A stretch of DNA of 6,511 nucleotides from Promethearchaeota archaeon. GTDB lineage: Archaea > Asgardarchaeota > Lokiarchaeia > Sigynarchaeales > SOKP01. Shown piece after piece: positions 1-5,955 of this stretch. How positions within the stretch are numbered: position 1 is the stretch's first letter; each line of letters starts with the position of its first letter. The notes beneath the pieces were generated by a model. The model saw only the letters and a list, made by a program, of their open reading frames with translations. It was not told the DNA's origin and did no database searches. The DNA lies in contig SDNN01000165.1 in assembly GCA_004524425.1 (NCBI GenBank), positions 1 to 6,511 of the forward strand, written 5' to 3'. The position numbers and the translations under genes are program-made.

Positions 1-1844
1 CTATTCTTGAAGAGAGCTCTGCATTTAAAGATCTTTCCGTGGAGATAGAAAAAAAATTATCAATGGAGGAAAAAGAAGATAAATTTATTGAATTGTCCAC
101 CTTAAGTCGGTTGATAAGTAAAATTCAAGATAGTTTTGAATTTAAATCATATAAAGAATTGCAAATGCAGAACATGTCGGTGCGAATGATTAAGAGAAAA
201 ATAATAGATTATAATCTCAATCGCTTTCCAATATCTCTGGATGGATTAAAAACTTTTCTCAAGGCGAACCATGTGAAAAATGGGATTATTGACAAAATAC
301 TTGATGCTCTCAGTAAAAAAATCAATTATGATGCATTTGAAAAAGAAATGCTCTCCTTTATTAAGTCCAAATTAATTGAACAATTGAAAAAGAATCCAAA
401 TGATTTTATCTATTACCTGGAATCACTAAATGAAAGTAATTTTCATGAGATTATTTACATGCTTAATAAATATGGAATATATAACATCTTGCATGTTATG
501 AACATAAACGAGGAAATCGCACATCAAGTCAGTAAGAATATGATAAGATACAATATCGATAAATTTGACATAATGAATCTAAATAGTGAAAAAAAGAACC
601 TTATAAACTTGACTAAAAAAGCGCTCTTAGATTTAAATCCTCAGTTATTGAAAGAAATCTTAACAAAAGACAATGATATTCAGGAGTTTAGTTTAGGTAA
701 ATTATTAAGAAATAATGATGATGAAACCCAGATAATTTTGAAGCATTTAGAAGAAGATATAGGGATAAAAGCAAAAGATTTGCGTGAATTTGTCCGCAAA
801 AAAGAAATAATTGATAAGGTTTTCTTACACGATTTAAATTTGAATAATTATTCTCAGATTTTATTATTATTAAATTTTGATGAAATAATCGAAAATATAG
901 CTCGAGATGTTTTTTATTATCTCTTTTCAAAAATCATAAGGCAAATTAGCAGAATAATTGAGACCTATCTTAAAATAATTAACGATAAAGCATTATATTT
1001 AGTTGCCTTGAAAAAAATAAATAATACAGCAGATTCAGAAGAATGGGTTAGGGTTAAGCTAGAGGAGCTAATCATAAATAGAATAAAAAAAAGACAAAGT
1101 GAGCTAGTGATAGTATATAATGCTGAGAACCAACCTTTATTGGTCAATGGATTTATATTTGCTCGAATAATGGATACTTCGCTGAATGAAGGAAAATCAG
1201 AATTAGAAGATAATTTCAGTAAAATTTATGAGGGCATAAAGGAGTTAAAATTAAAAAAAGAAATAATATCACCAATATCTTACTGTATAGCATATGATTT
1301 AGTCAAAAGATTTGAAAGCCATGAGGAATTACGCAAATCAAGAGTAGAAAAAGTGATTGAAGAAAAAGAAAAAGTAAAGGAGGAAAAAAAGAAAAAGATA
1401 CGCGAAACTCAAGAAAAAAGCACCTTAAATTGGATAGAACGCAGGATTACCTCCTCTCTCATGAGAATAAATAGTCCTGGAATAAATCCAAATCAACTAT
1501 ATTGGCAAGAAAAAGATATTAGAACAGCCACGGATAACATCAAACTCCATAGTGAATTAGAAGGAAACATTATCACTTTATTTAAAGAATTTTATCAGTT
1601 TGCTGTAAATAAGATAAGTAATTTCACAGAAATGAGGTTGCCTGATGTTGAAAAAATCTCTTCTTTGGTCATGAACATAATTAAAAATGAATTAGAAAAA
1701 AGATTAAAACACGATCCTTCTCCTGATGAGATTAACAGCATGCTTGATGGTGAAAGATTTCAAATCTCTAAGCAAATAGCAATTTCGATTGGTAAGCTCT
1801 TGGATAAAGCATTATATACAAAATTTAAAAAAAAAAGAGCCTAG
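1..1844 (+). CDS. Large charged helical protein, function unknown, probably 5'-partial
   Basis: I do not recognise this protein. The frame is open from base 3 to the TAG at 1842-1844 (about 613 codons), with no stop before the left edge. The first start codons are GTG at 39 and ATG at 63, and neither has a convincing ribosome-binding site. The residues before GTG39 (ILEESSAFKDLS) look like ordinary coding sequence, so the gene most likely begins outside the window; a start at 39 (601 aa) cannot be excluded. The product is predicted to be almost wholly alpha-helical, soluble and rich in K, E, I, N and L. I see no signal peptide, membrane segment, cysteine cluster or nucleotide-binding motif. 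A Lys/Glu-rich stretch at about bases 1335-1420 should form a short coiled coil or single helix linking a long N-terminal part to a C-terminal part of about 140 residues. It ends in a basic KKKRA tail. Coding is certain, function unknown. Confidence 0.85.
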   Translation, partial: ILEESSAFKDLSVEIEKKLSMEEKEDKFIELSTLSRLISKIQDSFEFKSYKELQMQNMSVRMIKRKIIDYNLNRFPISLDGLKTFLKANHVKNGIIDKILDALSKKINYDAFEKEMLSFIKSKLIEQLKKNPNDFIYYLESLNESNFHEIIYMLNKYGIYNILHVMNINEEIAHQVSKNMIRYNIDKFDIMNLNSEKKNLINLTKKALLDLNPQLLKEILTKDNDIQEFSLGKLLRNNDDETQIILKHLEEDIGIKAKDLREFVRKKEIIDKVFLHDLNLNNYSQILLLLNFDEIIENIARDVFYYLFSKIIRQISRIIETYLKIINDKALYLVALKKINNTADSEEWVRVKLEELIINRIKKRQSELVIVYNAENQPLLVNGFIFARIMDTSLNEGKSELEDNFSKIYEGIKELKLKKEIISPISYCIAYDLVKRFESHEELRKSRVEKVIEEKEKVKEEKKKKIRETQEKSTLNWIERRITSSLMRINSPGINPNQLYWQEKDIRTATDNIKLHSELEGNIITLFKEFYQFAVNKISNFTEMRLPDVEKISSLVMNIIKNELEKRLKHDPSPDEINSMLDGERFQISKQIAISIGKLLDKALYTKFKKKRA

Positions 1845-1980
1845 GTTAAAATTTTCAATTTTCTTAAAAAATATTTTAAAAAAATTATAAACTCACGAGA
1901 AATATTCATAGAATCATTTTAAATTCAAAGCTATTGATTTAAAAATTGCAAAAGTATTAATACAATATACCTCTATTCTA

Positions 1981-1988
1981 TTTAAAAT
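1981..1988 (+). promoter_or_regulatory. Candidate TATA box for the small membrane-protein gene
   Basis: TTTAAAAT lies 31-38 nt upstream of the ATG at 2019. That spacing would give a leaderless or very short-leader mRNA, common in archaea. No Shine-Dalgarno sequence precedes the ATG, which agrees. The whole spacer is AT-rich, so the match is weak. Confidence 0.35.
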
Positions 1989-2018
1989 TTTAATTTTCGA
2001 ACTCTTTGGCAATGAGCA

Positions 2019-2267
2019 ATGTCGATAATTAAGAAGTTATCAGAGCTATCAATTCAGATCGTAGAGAGTGTTATTTTATTTTCCTTGTCTTTTTCTGGTT
2101 TAATGATTGCACTGATCCTCAGACATTTTAAATTTAACGGGATAATAATTACTTTGTTCGGTATTATTGTAGAACTCATTGCTATTGCACTTTTGTATTT
2201 TTATTTTAAAAAATATTTGTCAACAGAGGAAGAACCTCCTCAAAAAGAAAAAAAGGGAAAAAAATAA
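2019..2267 (+). CDS. Small two-helix membrane protein, function unknown
   Basis: This 82-residue protein has no recognised family. Two hydrophobic segments, about residues 12-35 and 42-64, are each long enough to span the membrane and are joined by a short basic turn (RHFKFNG). A charged tail (EEEPPQKEKKGKK) closes the protein. The positive-inside rule places the basic turn, and probably both basic ends, in conflict, so topology is uncertain. The ATG at 2019 is chosen because the next upstream codons in this frame reach a TGA at 2013-2015. The ATG at 2012 is in another frame and hits a stop after six codons. A 174-bp AT-rich spacer with no other feature separates it from the preceding gene, so it is probably transcribed alone. 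It converges on the nuclease gene with 14 bp between stop codons. Membrane anchoring or a small partner subunit is possible, but nothing here shows which. Confidence 0.7.
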   Translation: MSIIKKLSELSIQIVESVILFSLSFSGLMIALILRHFKFNGIIITLFGIIVELIAIALLYFYFKKYLSTEEEPPQKEKKGKK

Positions 2268-2281
2268 TAATTAATTGTGTT

Positions 2282-3004
2282 TTAAATATAATTTTCCCAA
2301 GTTCTTTTTACCTTATGAAGCATCAAATATTCCTTGAGATCTGATGATAATAATAATTCTGGTTTATATTCCCATGCTTTATTTTTATTGAAAGAAATAC
2401 AAGTTAGTTCTTCAGTTTTTATTAGTTTTTTAATTAAAAGTCCATAGGTCGCAACTTGAGGTAGAGAATAGAAAAATTTACCCTCTGGCTTATAATCTAT
2501 TACTTTTATTCTATTATTATCTATTTGAATTAAATCAATATGTCCCGTCAAGTTTTTAACGTTATTTTTATACCAAATTGGAACCTCGATTGCTATTGAA
2601 TCTTTATCTTTAATAAGGATATTTTTTAAAATTGGTTCATGACCAGGGATCTTTTTGATTTGGTTTTTTTGATAATTGAGGAATACATTTTGAGCAAATT
2701 TAGAAAGTTTGTAATCCTCATTGTATAATTTTATCTTTTCTTTTCGAATTAGTTTTTTACTTAAGCTCTTTACATAACTATTTTTAAGACCAGTAATTCT
2801 AAACTGAGAGGCCCTGGCGATAGATTTCATGTTAAATAAGTTATCTGGTATGGCTCCTTGATATATTCTTTTTAAAAAAATACCTAATTTTTTGAATTCT
2901 TCTCTGTTAGAATATAGTTGTCTCATTTTTGCTTTATGATTTTCCACATTCCAGTTGAATGAATATTTTATTTTTTGATGAATAAAATCGCGCCTTCTGA
3001 TCAA
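2282..3004 (-). CDS. Stand-alone PD-(D/E)XK nuclease, RecB/Cas4-like fold
   Basis: This 240-residue protein carries a C-terminal PD-(D/E)XK nuclease core of the RecB/Cas4 type. Visible motifs, in order, are E140 in IAIEVPIW, GHID at 154-157 (metal-binding D157), IDYK at 169-172 (D170 and K172, the DxK pair) and LPQVATYG at 181-188 (Q183 and Y187, the QxxxY motif typical of RecB-family nucleases). The spacing and strand pattern fit. Family members cut DNA with Mg2+ or Mn2+. The N-terminal 130 residues are helical and basic and may bind DNA. The only cysteine is near residue 202, so the four-cysteine Fe-S cluster of Cas4 and AddB is absent, and no helicase or cas genes are nearby. The start is TTG at 3004; no ATG or GTG lies upstream before the TAA at 3032-3034, and the first internal ATG is residue 27. 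Substrate and role (repair, mobile-element defence or other) are unknown. Confidence 0.75.
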   Translation of the reverse strand: MIRRRDFIHQKIKYSFNWNVENHKAKMRQLYSNREEFKKLGIFLKRIYQGAIPDNLFNMKSIARASQFRITGLKNSYVKSLSKKLIRKEKIKLYNEDYKLSKFAQNVFLNYQKNQIKKIPGHEPILKNILIKDKDSIAIEVPIWYKNNVKNLTGHIDLIQIDNNRIKVIDYKPEGKFFYSLPQVATYGLLIKKLIKTEELTCISFNKNKAWEYKPELLLSSDLKEYLMLHKVKRTWENYI

Positions 3005-3029
3005 TGCTATATCGCCAATTAAATCATAA

Positions 3030-3039
3030 AATTATATTA
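3030..3039 (-). promoter_or_regulatory. Candidate TATA box for the nuclease gene
   Basis: On the minus strand TAATATAATT ends 26 nt before the TTG at 3004. With normal archaeal spacing, transcription would begin within a few bases of the TTG, giving a nearly leaderless mRNA. This matches the lack of a good Shine-Dalgarno sequence. The region is AT-rich, so this is tentative. Confidence 0.3.
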
Positions 3040-3108
3040 CAAATACCGTTAAATGAAAATAAACTTCTTTAGATCATATTAATAATAGGAATTTATTAAA
3101 ATCGACTT

Positions 3109-3125
3109 ATTAATAATTTATTAAT
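3109..3125. repeat. Perfect 8-bp AT-only inverted repeat in the nuclease-tRNA spacer
   Basis: ATTAATAA and TTATTAAT flank a single T. The 9-mer ATTAATAAT also occurs at 3078-3086, 31 bp away (about three helical turns). It could be an operator upstream of the nuclease, but AT-only repeats arise easily by chance here. The rest of the spacer 3005-3284 holds no gene that I can see. Confidence 0.25.
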
Positions 3126-3232
3126 TTTTTAGAGAAATGTTGTCTCTTTCTTCCGACATTATGAAATCAAGATTTGCAAAACATCTCAATTCATCAAAAA
3201 TTACTAAATTCTTTTAAAGTTTAAATATTATT

Positions 3233-3238
3233 AAAAAA
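3233..3238 (-). terminator. Possible T-run terminator downstream of tRNA-Arg
   Basis: The minus strand carries TTTTTT about 47 nt past the tRNA 3' end. Archaeal RNA polymerase can stop at U-runs without a hairpin. The run overlaps a TATA-like stretch, so the assignment is weak. Confidence 0.25.
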
Positions 3239-3284
3239 TTTATATAAAAGTTCTGGGAAATTCCTTTATATGATTTATAATTAG

Positions 3285-3410
3285 TGGACCTAGCAGGATT
3301 CGAACCTGCGACTTTCGGATTAGAAGTCCGACGCCCTATCTACGCGATTTTAAGCGGATTCTAATAATGCGATAATATGCTTAAGAATCTCCATGCTAGG
3401 CTATAGGTCC
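3285..3410 (-). tRNA. tRNA-Arg(UCU) interrupted by a D-loop intron
   Basis: After removal of 51 nt the minus strand gives a complete 75-nt cloverleaf. The acceptor stem GGACCTA pairs with TAGGTCC, followed by discriminator A; CCA is not encoded. The D-stem is GCCT/GGGC with loop AGCATGGATA, which includes the conserved GG. The anticodon stem is TCGGA/TCCGA with loop CTTCTAA, so the anticodon is UCU (reads AGA and AGG) with A37. The variable loop is AAGTC and the T-arm is GCAGG-TTCGAAT-CCTGC. Exons are 3391-3410 and 3285-3339. The 3' exon by itself contains the whole anticodon and T arms, so without splicing the D-arm cannot form. AGA is the most common arginine codon in the neighbouring coiled-coil gene, so this tRNA should be heavily used. 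With A37 it is not a substrate for the Trm5 encoded nearby. Confidence 0.95.
3340..3390 (-). other. 51-nt archaeal tRNA intron in the D-loop, degenerate BHB motif
   Basis: The exon junction falls between G19 and A20 of the D-loop; because an A occurs at both ends, a one-base shift gives the same mature tRNA. The intron closes on itself through GAUU/AAUC and UUAAGC/GCUUAA, ten pairs with one bulged C. Outside this are 3-nt bulges GGA (5' side) and AGA (3' side) separated by exactly four positions, GCAU opposite GCGU, and then the D-stem. This is the spacing of a bulge-helix-bulge (BHB) site, and cutting after the second bulge base gives exactly the expected exons. The central helix is poor: one C-G pair, two G-U wobbles and one A-C mismatch. 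The usual archaeal intron site is 37/38 in the anticodon loop, which here is uninterrupted. Confidence 0.8.
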
Positions 3411-3437
3411 AATTCTAAGAGTTCAAGTATTTGGTAG

Positions 3438-3447
3438 TTTTATTAAA
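3438..3447 (-). promoter_or_regulatory. Candidate TATA box for tRNA-Arg
   Basis: On the minus strand TTTAATAAAA lies 28-37 nt upstream of the mature tRNA 5' end. This suits a transcript with a leader of several nucleotides that RNase P would remove. It is tentative because the region is AT-rich. Confidence 0.35.
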
Positions 3448-3474
3448 GTTAAAAAGATGTTTAAATTTTATCAC

Positions 3475-3510
3475 ATTCCATAAAAAAGACTTTATATTAT
3501 CGAATGGAAT
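3475..3510. repeat. Perfect 7-bp inverted repeat around a TATA-like core
   Basis: ATTCCAT (3475-3481) and ATGGAAT (3504-3510) are exact inverted copies with 22 bp between them, and TTTATATT sits at 3491-3498 in the middle. The repeat lies in the divergent region between tRNA-Arg and the coiled-coil gene. It could be an operator for a dimeric regulator. It is single copy and short, so chance is possible. Confidence 0.3.
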
Positions 3511-3570
3511 ATAGAATTAGAAAAGAATAATAAAAATTTAAGAAATATGAATGAGATTATAATTCTTAGT

Positions 3571-3578
3571 TATAAAAT
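3571..3578 (+). promoter_or_regulatory. Candidate TATA box for the coiled-coil gene
   Basis: TATAAAAT lies 38-45 nt upstream of ATG 3616 and 71-78 nt upstream of TTG 3649. Normal archaeal spacing puts transcription start near 3600, so the mRNA would carry a leader that includes the GGAGG site at 3633. Confidence 0.4.
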
Positions 3579-3632
3579 ATAATTATTAAAAACATCCATT
3601 ATTTTTTTAAAATTAATGTTTTTCAGAGTCGA

Positions 3633-3641
3633 GGAGGAGAG
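3633..3641 (+). promoter_or_regulatory. Strong Shine-Dalgarno site for a TTG start at 3649
   Basis: GGAGGAGAG matches the archaeal consensus GGAGGTGA closely and sits 7-11 nt before TTG 3649, which is in frame with the gene. It is the best ribosome-binding site in the window. It lies inside the longer version of the frame, where it would encode part of VEEES, so a chance purine-rich coding stretch is the alternative. Confidence 0.55.
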
Positions 3642-3648
3642 TAAAAAA

Positions 3649-4755
3649 TTGACAGCAGATAAAAAGAAACAAAGAAATAGCATGAAAAAGTCAGAACTTA
3701 TACTCGAATTAGATAAATTAGATGAGATTATTTTAAATCTTAAAGAGGAAATAAGCGAATCTAAAAAAAAAGAAGCAAACCTAACTGCCGATATCCGCAA
3801 TCTAGAATCAGAAATCAAATTTTTAAAAGCAAATCAGAAAAATGTTGATATTCTAAATGAAAGAATTAAGTTTCTTGAAGATTCAGTCAAAGATTTTGAA
3901 GCTAAAATTGAGGCGAAAGAAAGGAAAATTGAGGATTTGTTACTTGATAAAGAAAATTTGTTAAAGGAAAAAGCTGAGACTTTAGAAGGCAAAAATGAAA
4001 TATTAGAAAAGCAAAAGGAAAAAGAATTAGAATTACAACAGAAAGATCAAAAAATCGATGAATTAAGAGAAAAATTCAAACAATCAAGCAGTGATCTTCT
4101 TAGTAAAAGCATGCAAATTGATAAATTTGTTAAGAAAGATAAAGACGTTGAAGAACTTAAGAAAAAAATAACAACTTTAGAAGCAGAACTGCAACAGAAA
4201 GAGGCTTCTGATACAGATTTGGAACGTCAATATAAGGATAAAATTGATGAATTAGAAGCAAAATTACAAGAATCCCAAGAAAAGATGGAAACTTTAAAGA
4301 ATAATTTAAAAGAAGAAATTGCCATTGAAGAGGATTCAATTGAACATACCAGAATGATATCCAATTTGGATGAGATCATTTCCATTATTAAAAGCATACT
4401 TCCGCAAGGAAAGAGTAATATAAGACTGGTTATCCCAGAAATTGAAGATATAAACAAATTCGAGATAATAGAATTAATAAAAAACATACCAACTAAGGTG
4501 CAAATTAACATTAGTACGAATATAAATGATCCTAGTGGAAGCATTACATATCAAGATTTAAAAAACTATTGTCAATTCATAAATTACAAGGATACAAGAT
4601 TCATAGCATTAAACGTTGATTCTTCAAAATTCATCATTGGATTCTTTACAAAAGACAATAAAATCCTAGGTTTTTATACAGAGGTATTGGAAATGATCAA
4701 TCTATTCAAGCCCACAATCATGGAGCCATTTGTCCGAGGGAGAAAAATTATCTAA
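3649..4755 (+). CDS. Long coiled-coil protein with a small C-terminal alpha/beta domain
   Basis: I do not recognise a named family. Two starts are possible: ATG 3616 (379 aa, no Shine-Dalgarno) and TTG 3649 (368 aa, GGAGGAG just upstream); I prefer TTG. Numbering from ATG, residues about 25-240 form an almost unbroken coiled coil rich in E, K and L with heptad spacing (for example KIDELREKF and KKKITTLEAEL), without proline. A hinge of acidic residues (EEIAIEEDSIE) follows. Residues about 245-379 alternate helices and strands (NIRLVIPEI, KVQINISTNI, DTRFIALNV, KFIIGFF) and end at PFVRGRKII. That pattern recalls the degenerate phospholipase-D-like sensor half of TrmB-type regulators, but no HKD motif and no DNA-binding N-terminus are present, so the resemblance is only a guess. 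No membrane segment or signal peptide is visible. A dimeric scaffold or tether is the simplest reading. It converges on trm5 with 39 bp between the genes. Confidence 0.8.
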   Translation: MTADKKKQRNSMKKSELILELDKLDEIILNLKEEISESKKKEANLTADIRNLESEIKFLKANQKNVDILNERIKFLEDSVKDFEAKIEAKERKIEDLLLDKENLLKEKAETLEGKNEILEKQKEKELELQQKDQKIDELREKFKQSSSDLLSKSMQIDKFVKKDKDVEELKKKITTLEAELQQKEASDTDLERQYKDKIDELEAKLQESQEKMETLKNNLKEEIAIEEDSIEHTRMISNLDEIISIIKSILPQGKSNIRLVIPEIEDINKFEIIELIKNIPTKVQINISTNINDPSGSITYQDLKNYCQFINYKDTRFIALNVDSSKFIIGFFTKDNKILGFYTEVLEMINLFKPTIMEPFVRGRKII

Positions 4756-4794
4756 ATAGACTCGTTATTGAAAATGAGATTGATATTTGTGTCA

Positions 4795-5955
4795 TCAAAA
4801 CTCACTTCTCCTTATTTTGGCATCTAATACAACTAATTCCTTTTTAGGAGAAAAGGCTTTAACTATCCTCGCATCATTGAGGCCCTCTAATACCCAACCA
4901 TGATCCTTTAAAGCATTTTTTAGATTCTCTTCTGCCAATTCTACAGGATTTGGCTTTTCACAAAACTGATATGAATGTAAAATACCTCCTGAGGGTTTCA
5001 TTAAGAAACACGCCACATCTAAGTATTCCAGACTATTTTCAGGTAAATTCATGAGGATTCTATCTGCCTTGCTCTTCAAATCTTGACCTAAATCATTCGA
5101 GGTTTTTAATAATTGTTTGATATCTAAGTTATGAGGAATAATATTTCCTTTTATTTCATTCAAATTGATATTTTCTTTTAAATAATCAAACGAGAATGGA
5201 TTAACATCGAAGGAATGCAAGACCACTTCATTAATTTTGGCAATTTGAATTGAGAAAGGACCTACTCCAGCAAACAAATCCATGATCAGTTCATGTATAC
5301 TAATATCACTTTGTGAAATTCTTTTACGCTCAAATACTAATCTAGGAGTGAAAAATGTCTTTTTAATATCTAATTTGAAATAACAATGGTTTTCTTTGTG
5401 AATGGTTTCCGTCTTTTTAACACCATGGAGATGCTTCATTTCTCTTAAACGATAGGTCCCCTTGATTTTACTAGTTTTTTCATAGACTGATTCTACATTA
5501 TTATTGACAAGTGTTATTGCTTTTGCTATCTTTTTTTTTAATGATTTATCATGCCCTTTTTTGCGTGAATTAAATTTATCAAATTCGATGATTGCTATAT
5601 CTCCGATAATGTCATAAGACCTTGGAATTAAGTCCAAATTTTCTTCTTGAAGTTCATGTTTTAAAGCCTCATCAATCGTCCTATATTTATAGCCTGCATT
5701 TCTAAGGGGTTTTCTGGTCTTAATTTCAAAAGGAAACTTATTTTGTAATAAATTTTGTATGCTTTCAATAATTTCTGCATTCTTGACAAGCGGAAATAAT
5801 ATATATTTGCTTTCTTTCAAAATTTTAAATTCATTATTTATTACTGATTCATTTTTAAAATTATTTTTTATGAAGTTTAAAAACTTTTGAGCATTCTTTT
5901 TTTCCAACTTAAGAAATTGATACTGCTCGGTTTCATTTTGATTAGTTTTCATCAT
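4795..5955 (-). CDS. trm5: tRNA (guanine37-N1)-methyltransferase Trm5
   Basis: Trm5 transfers methyl from S-adenosylmethionine to N1 of G37, preventing +1 frameshifting and starting wyosine synthesis where that pathway exists. Numbering from TTG 5964 (389 aa), the N-terminal part to about residue 85 resembles the D1 tRNA-elbow domain (KYILFPLV at 53-60). Next come YDIIGDIAII (117-126), the basic GTYRLREMKHLHG segment (169-181), HKEN with E191 (the expected catalytic Glu), FFTPRLVFERKRI (204-216), the SAM motif DLFAGVGPF (229-237), DVNP (253-256) and MNLPE (305-309). All key motifs are intact, and length suits the D1-containing type. I prefer ATG 5955 (or ATG 5952) over TTG 5964: the ATGs are adjacent and overlap the end of the DUF371 gene by 11-14 nt, which suggests translational coupling. 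The last gene of a minus-strand cluster, it converges on the coiled-coil gene. Confidence 0.95.
   Translation of the reverse strand: MMKTNQNETEQYQFLKLEKKNAQKFLNFIKNNFKNESVINNEFKILKESKYILFPLVKNAEIIESIQNLLQNKFPFEIKTRKPLRNAGYKYRTIDEALKHELQEENLDLIPRSYDIIGDIAIIEFDKFNSRKKGHDKSLKKKIAKAITLVNNNVESVYEKTSKIKGTYRLREMKHLHGVKKTETIHKENHCYFKLDIKKTFFTPRLVFERKRISQSDISIHELIMDLFAGVGPFSIQIAKINEVVLHSFDVNPFSFDYLKENINLNEIKGNIIPHNLDIKQLLKTSNDLGQDLKSKADRILMNLPENSLEYLDVACFLMKPSGGILHSYQFCEKPNPVELAEENLKNALKDHGWVLEGLNDARIVKAFSPKKELVVLDAKIRRSEF

Noticed and set aside
688..1147. Minus-strand frames inside the large first gene
   Set aside because: They lie antisense to a much longer coding frame, have low-complexity hydrophobic translations and no ribosome-binding sites.
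2012..2032. Six-codon frame ATG AGC AAT GTC GAT AAT TAA as an upstream peptide
   Set aside because: Overlaps the membrane-protein start by chance; no ribosome-binding site and no evidence of translation.
2282..3004. Calling the nuclease Cas4
   Set aside because: The cysteine cluster is absent and no cas genes or CRISPR repeats are in the window; only the general PD-(D/E)XK assignment is supported.
3131..3147. AGAGA/TCTCT hairpin in the spacer
   Set aside because: The 5-bp stem is too short, is not followed by a T-run on either strand and has no adjacent gene end.
3285..3410. tRNA pseudogene or two overlapping partial tRNAs
   Set aside because: All stems pair completely after removing one segment, the conserved D-loop GG and TTCGAAT are intact, and splice-site geometry is present.
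4157..4544. Minus-strand hydrophobic frames antisense to the coiled-coil gene
   Set aside because: They are the expected complement of Glu/Lys/Leu-rich coding DNA, which reads as Ser/Leu/Phe; this mimics membrane proteins. The same holds for 3570-3818.
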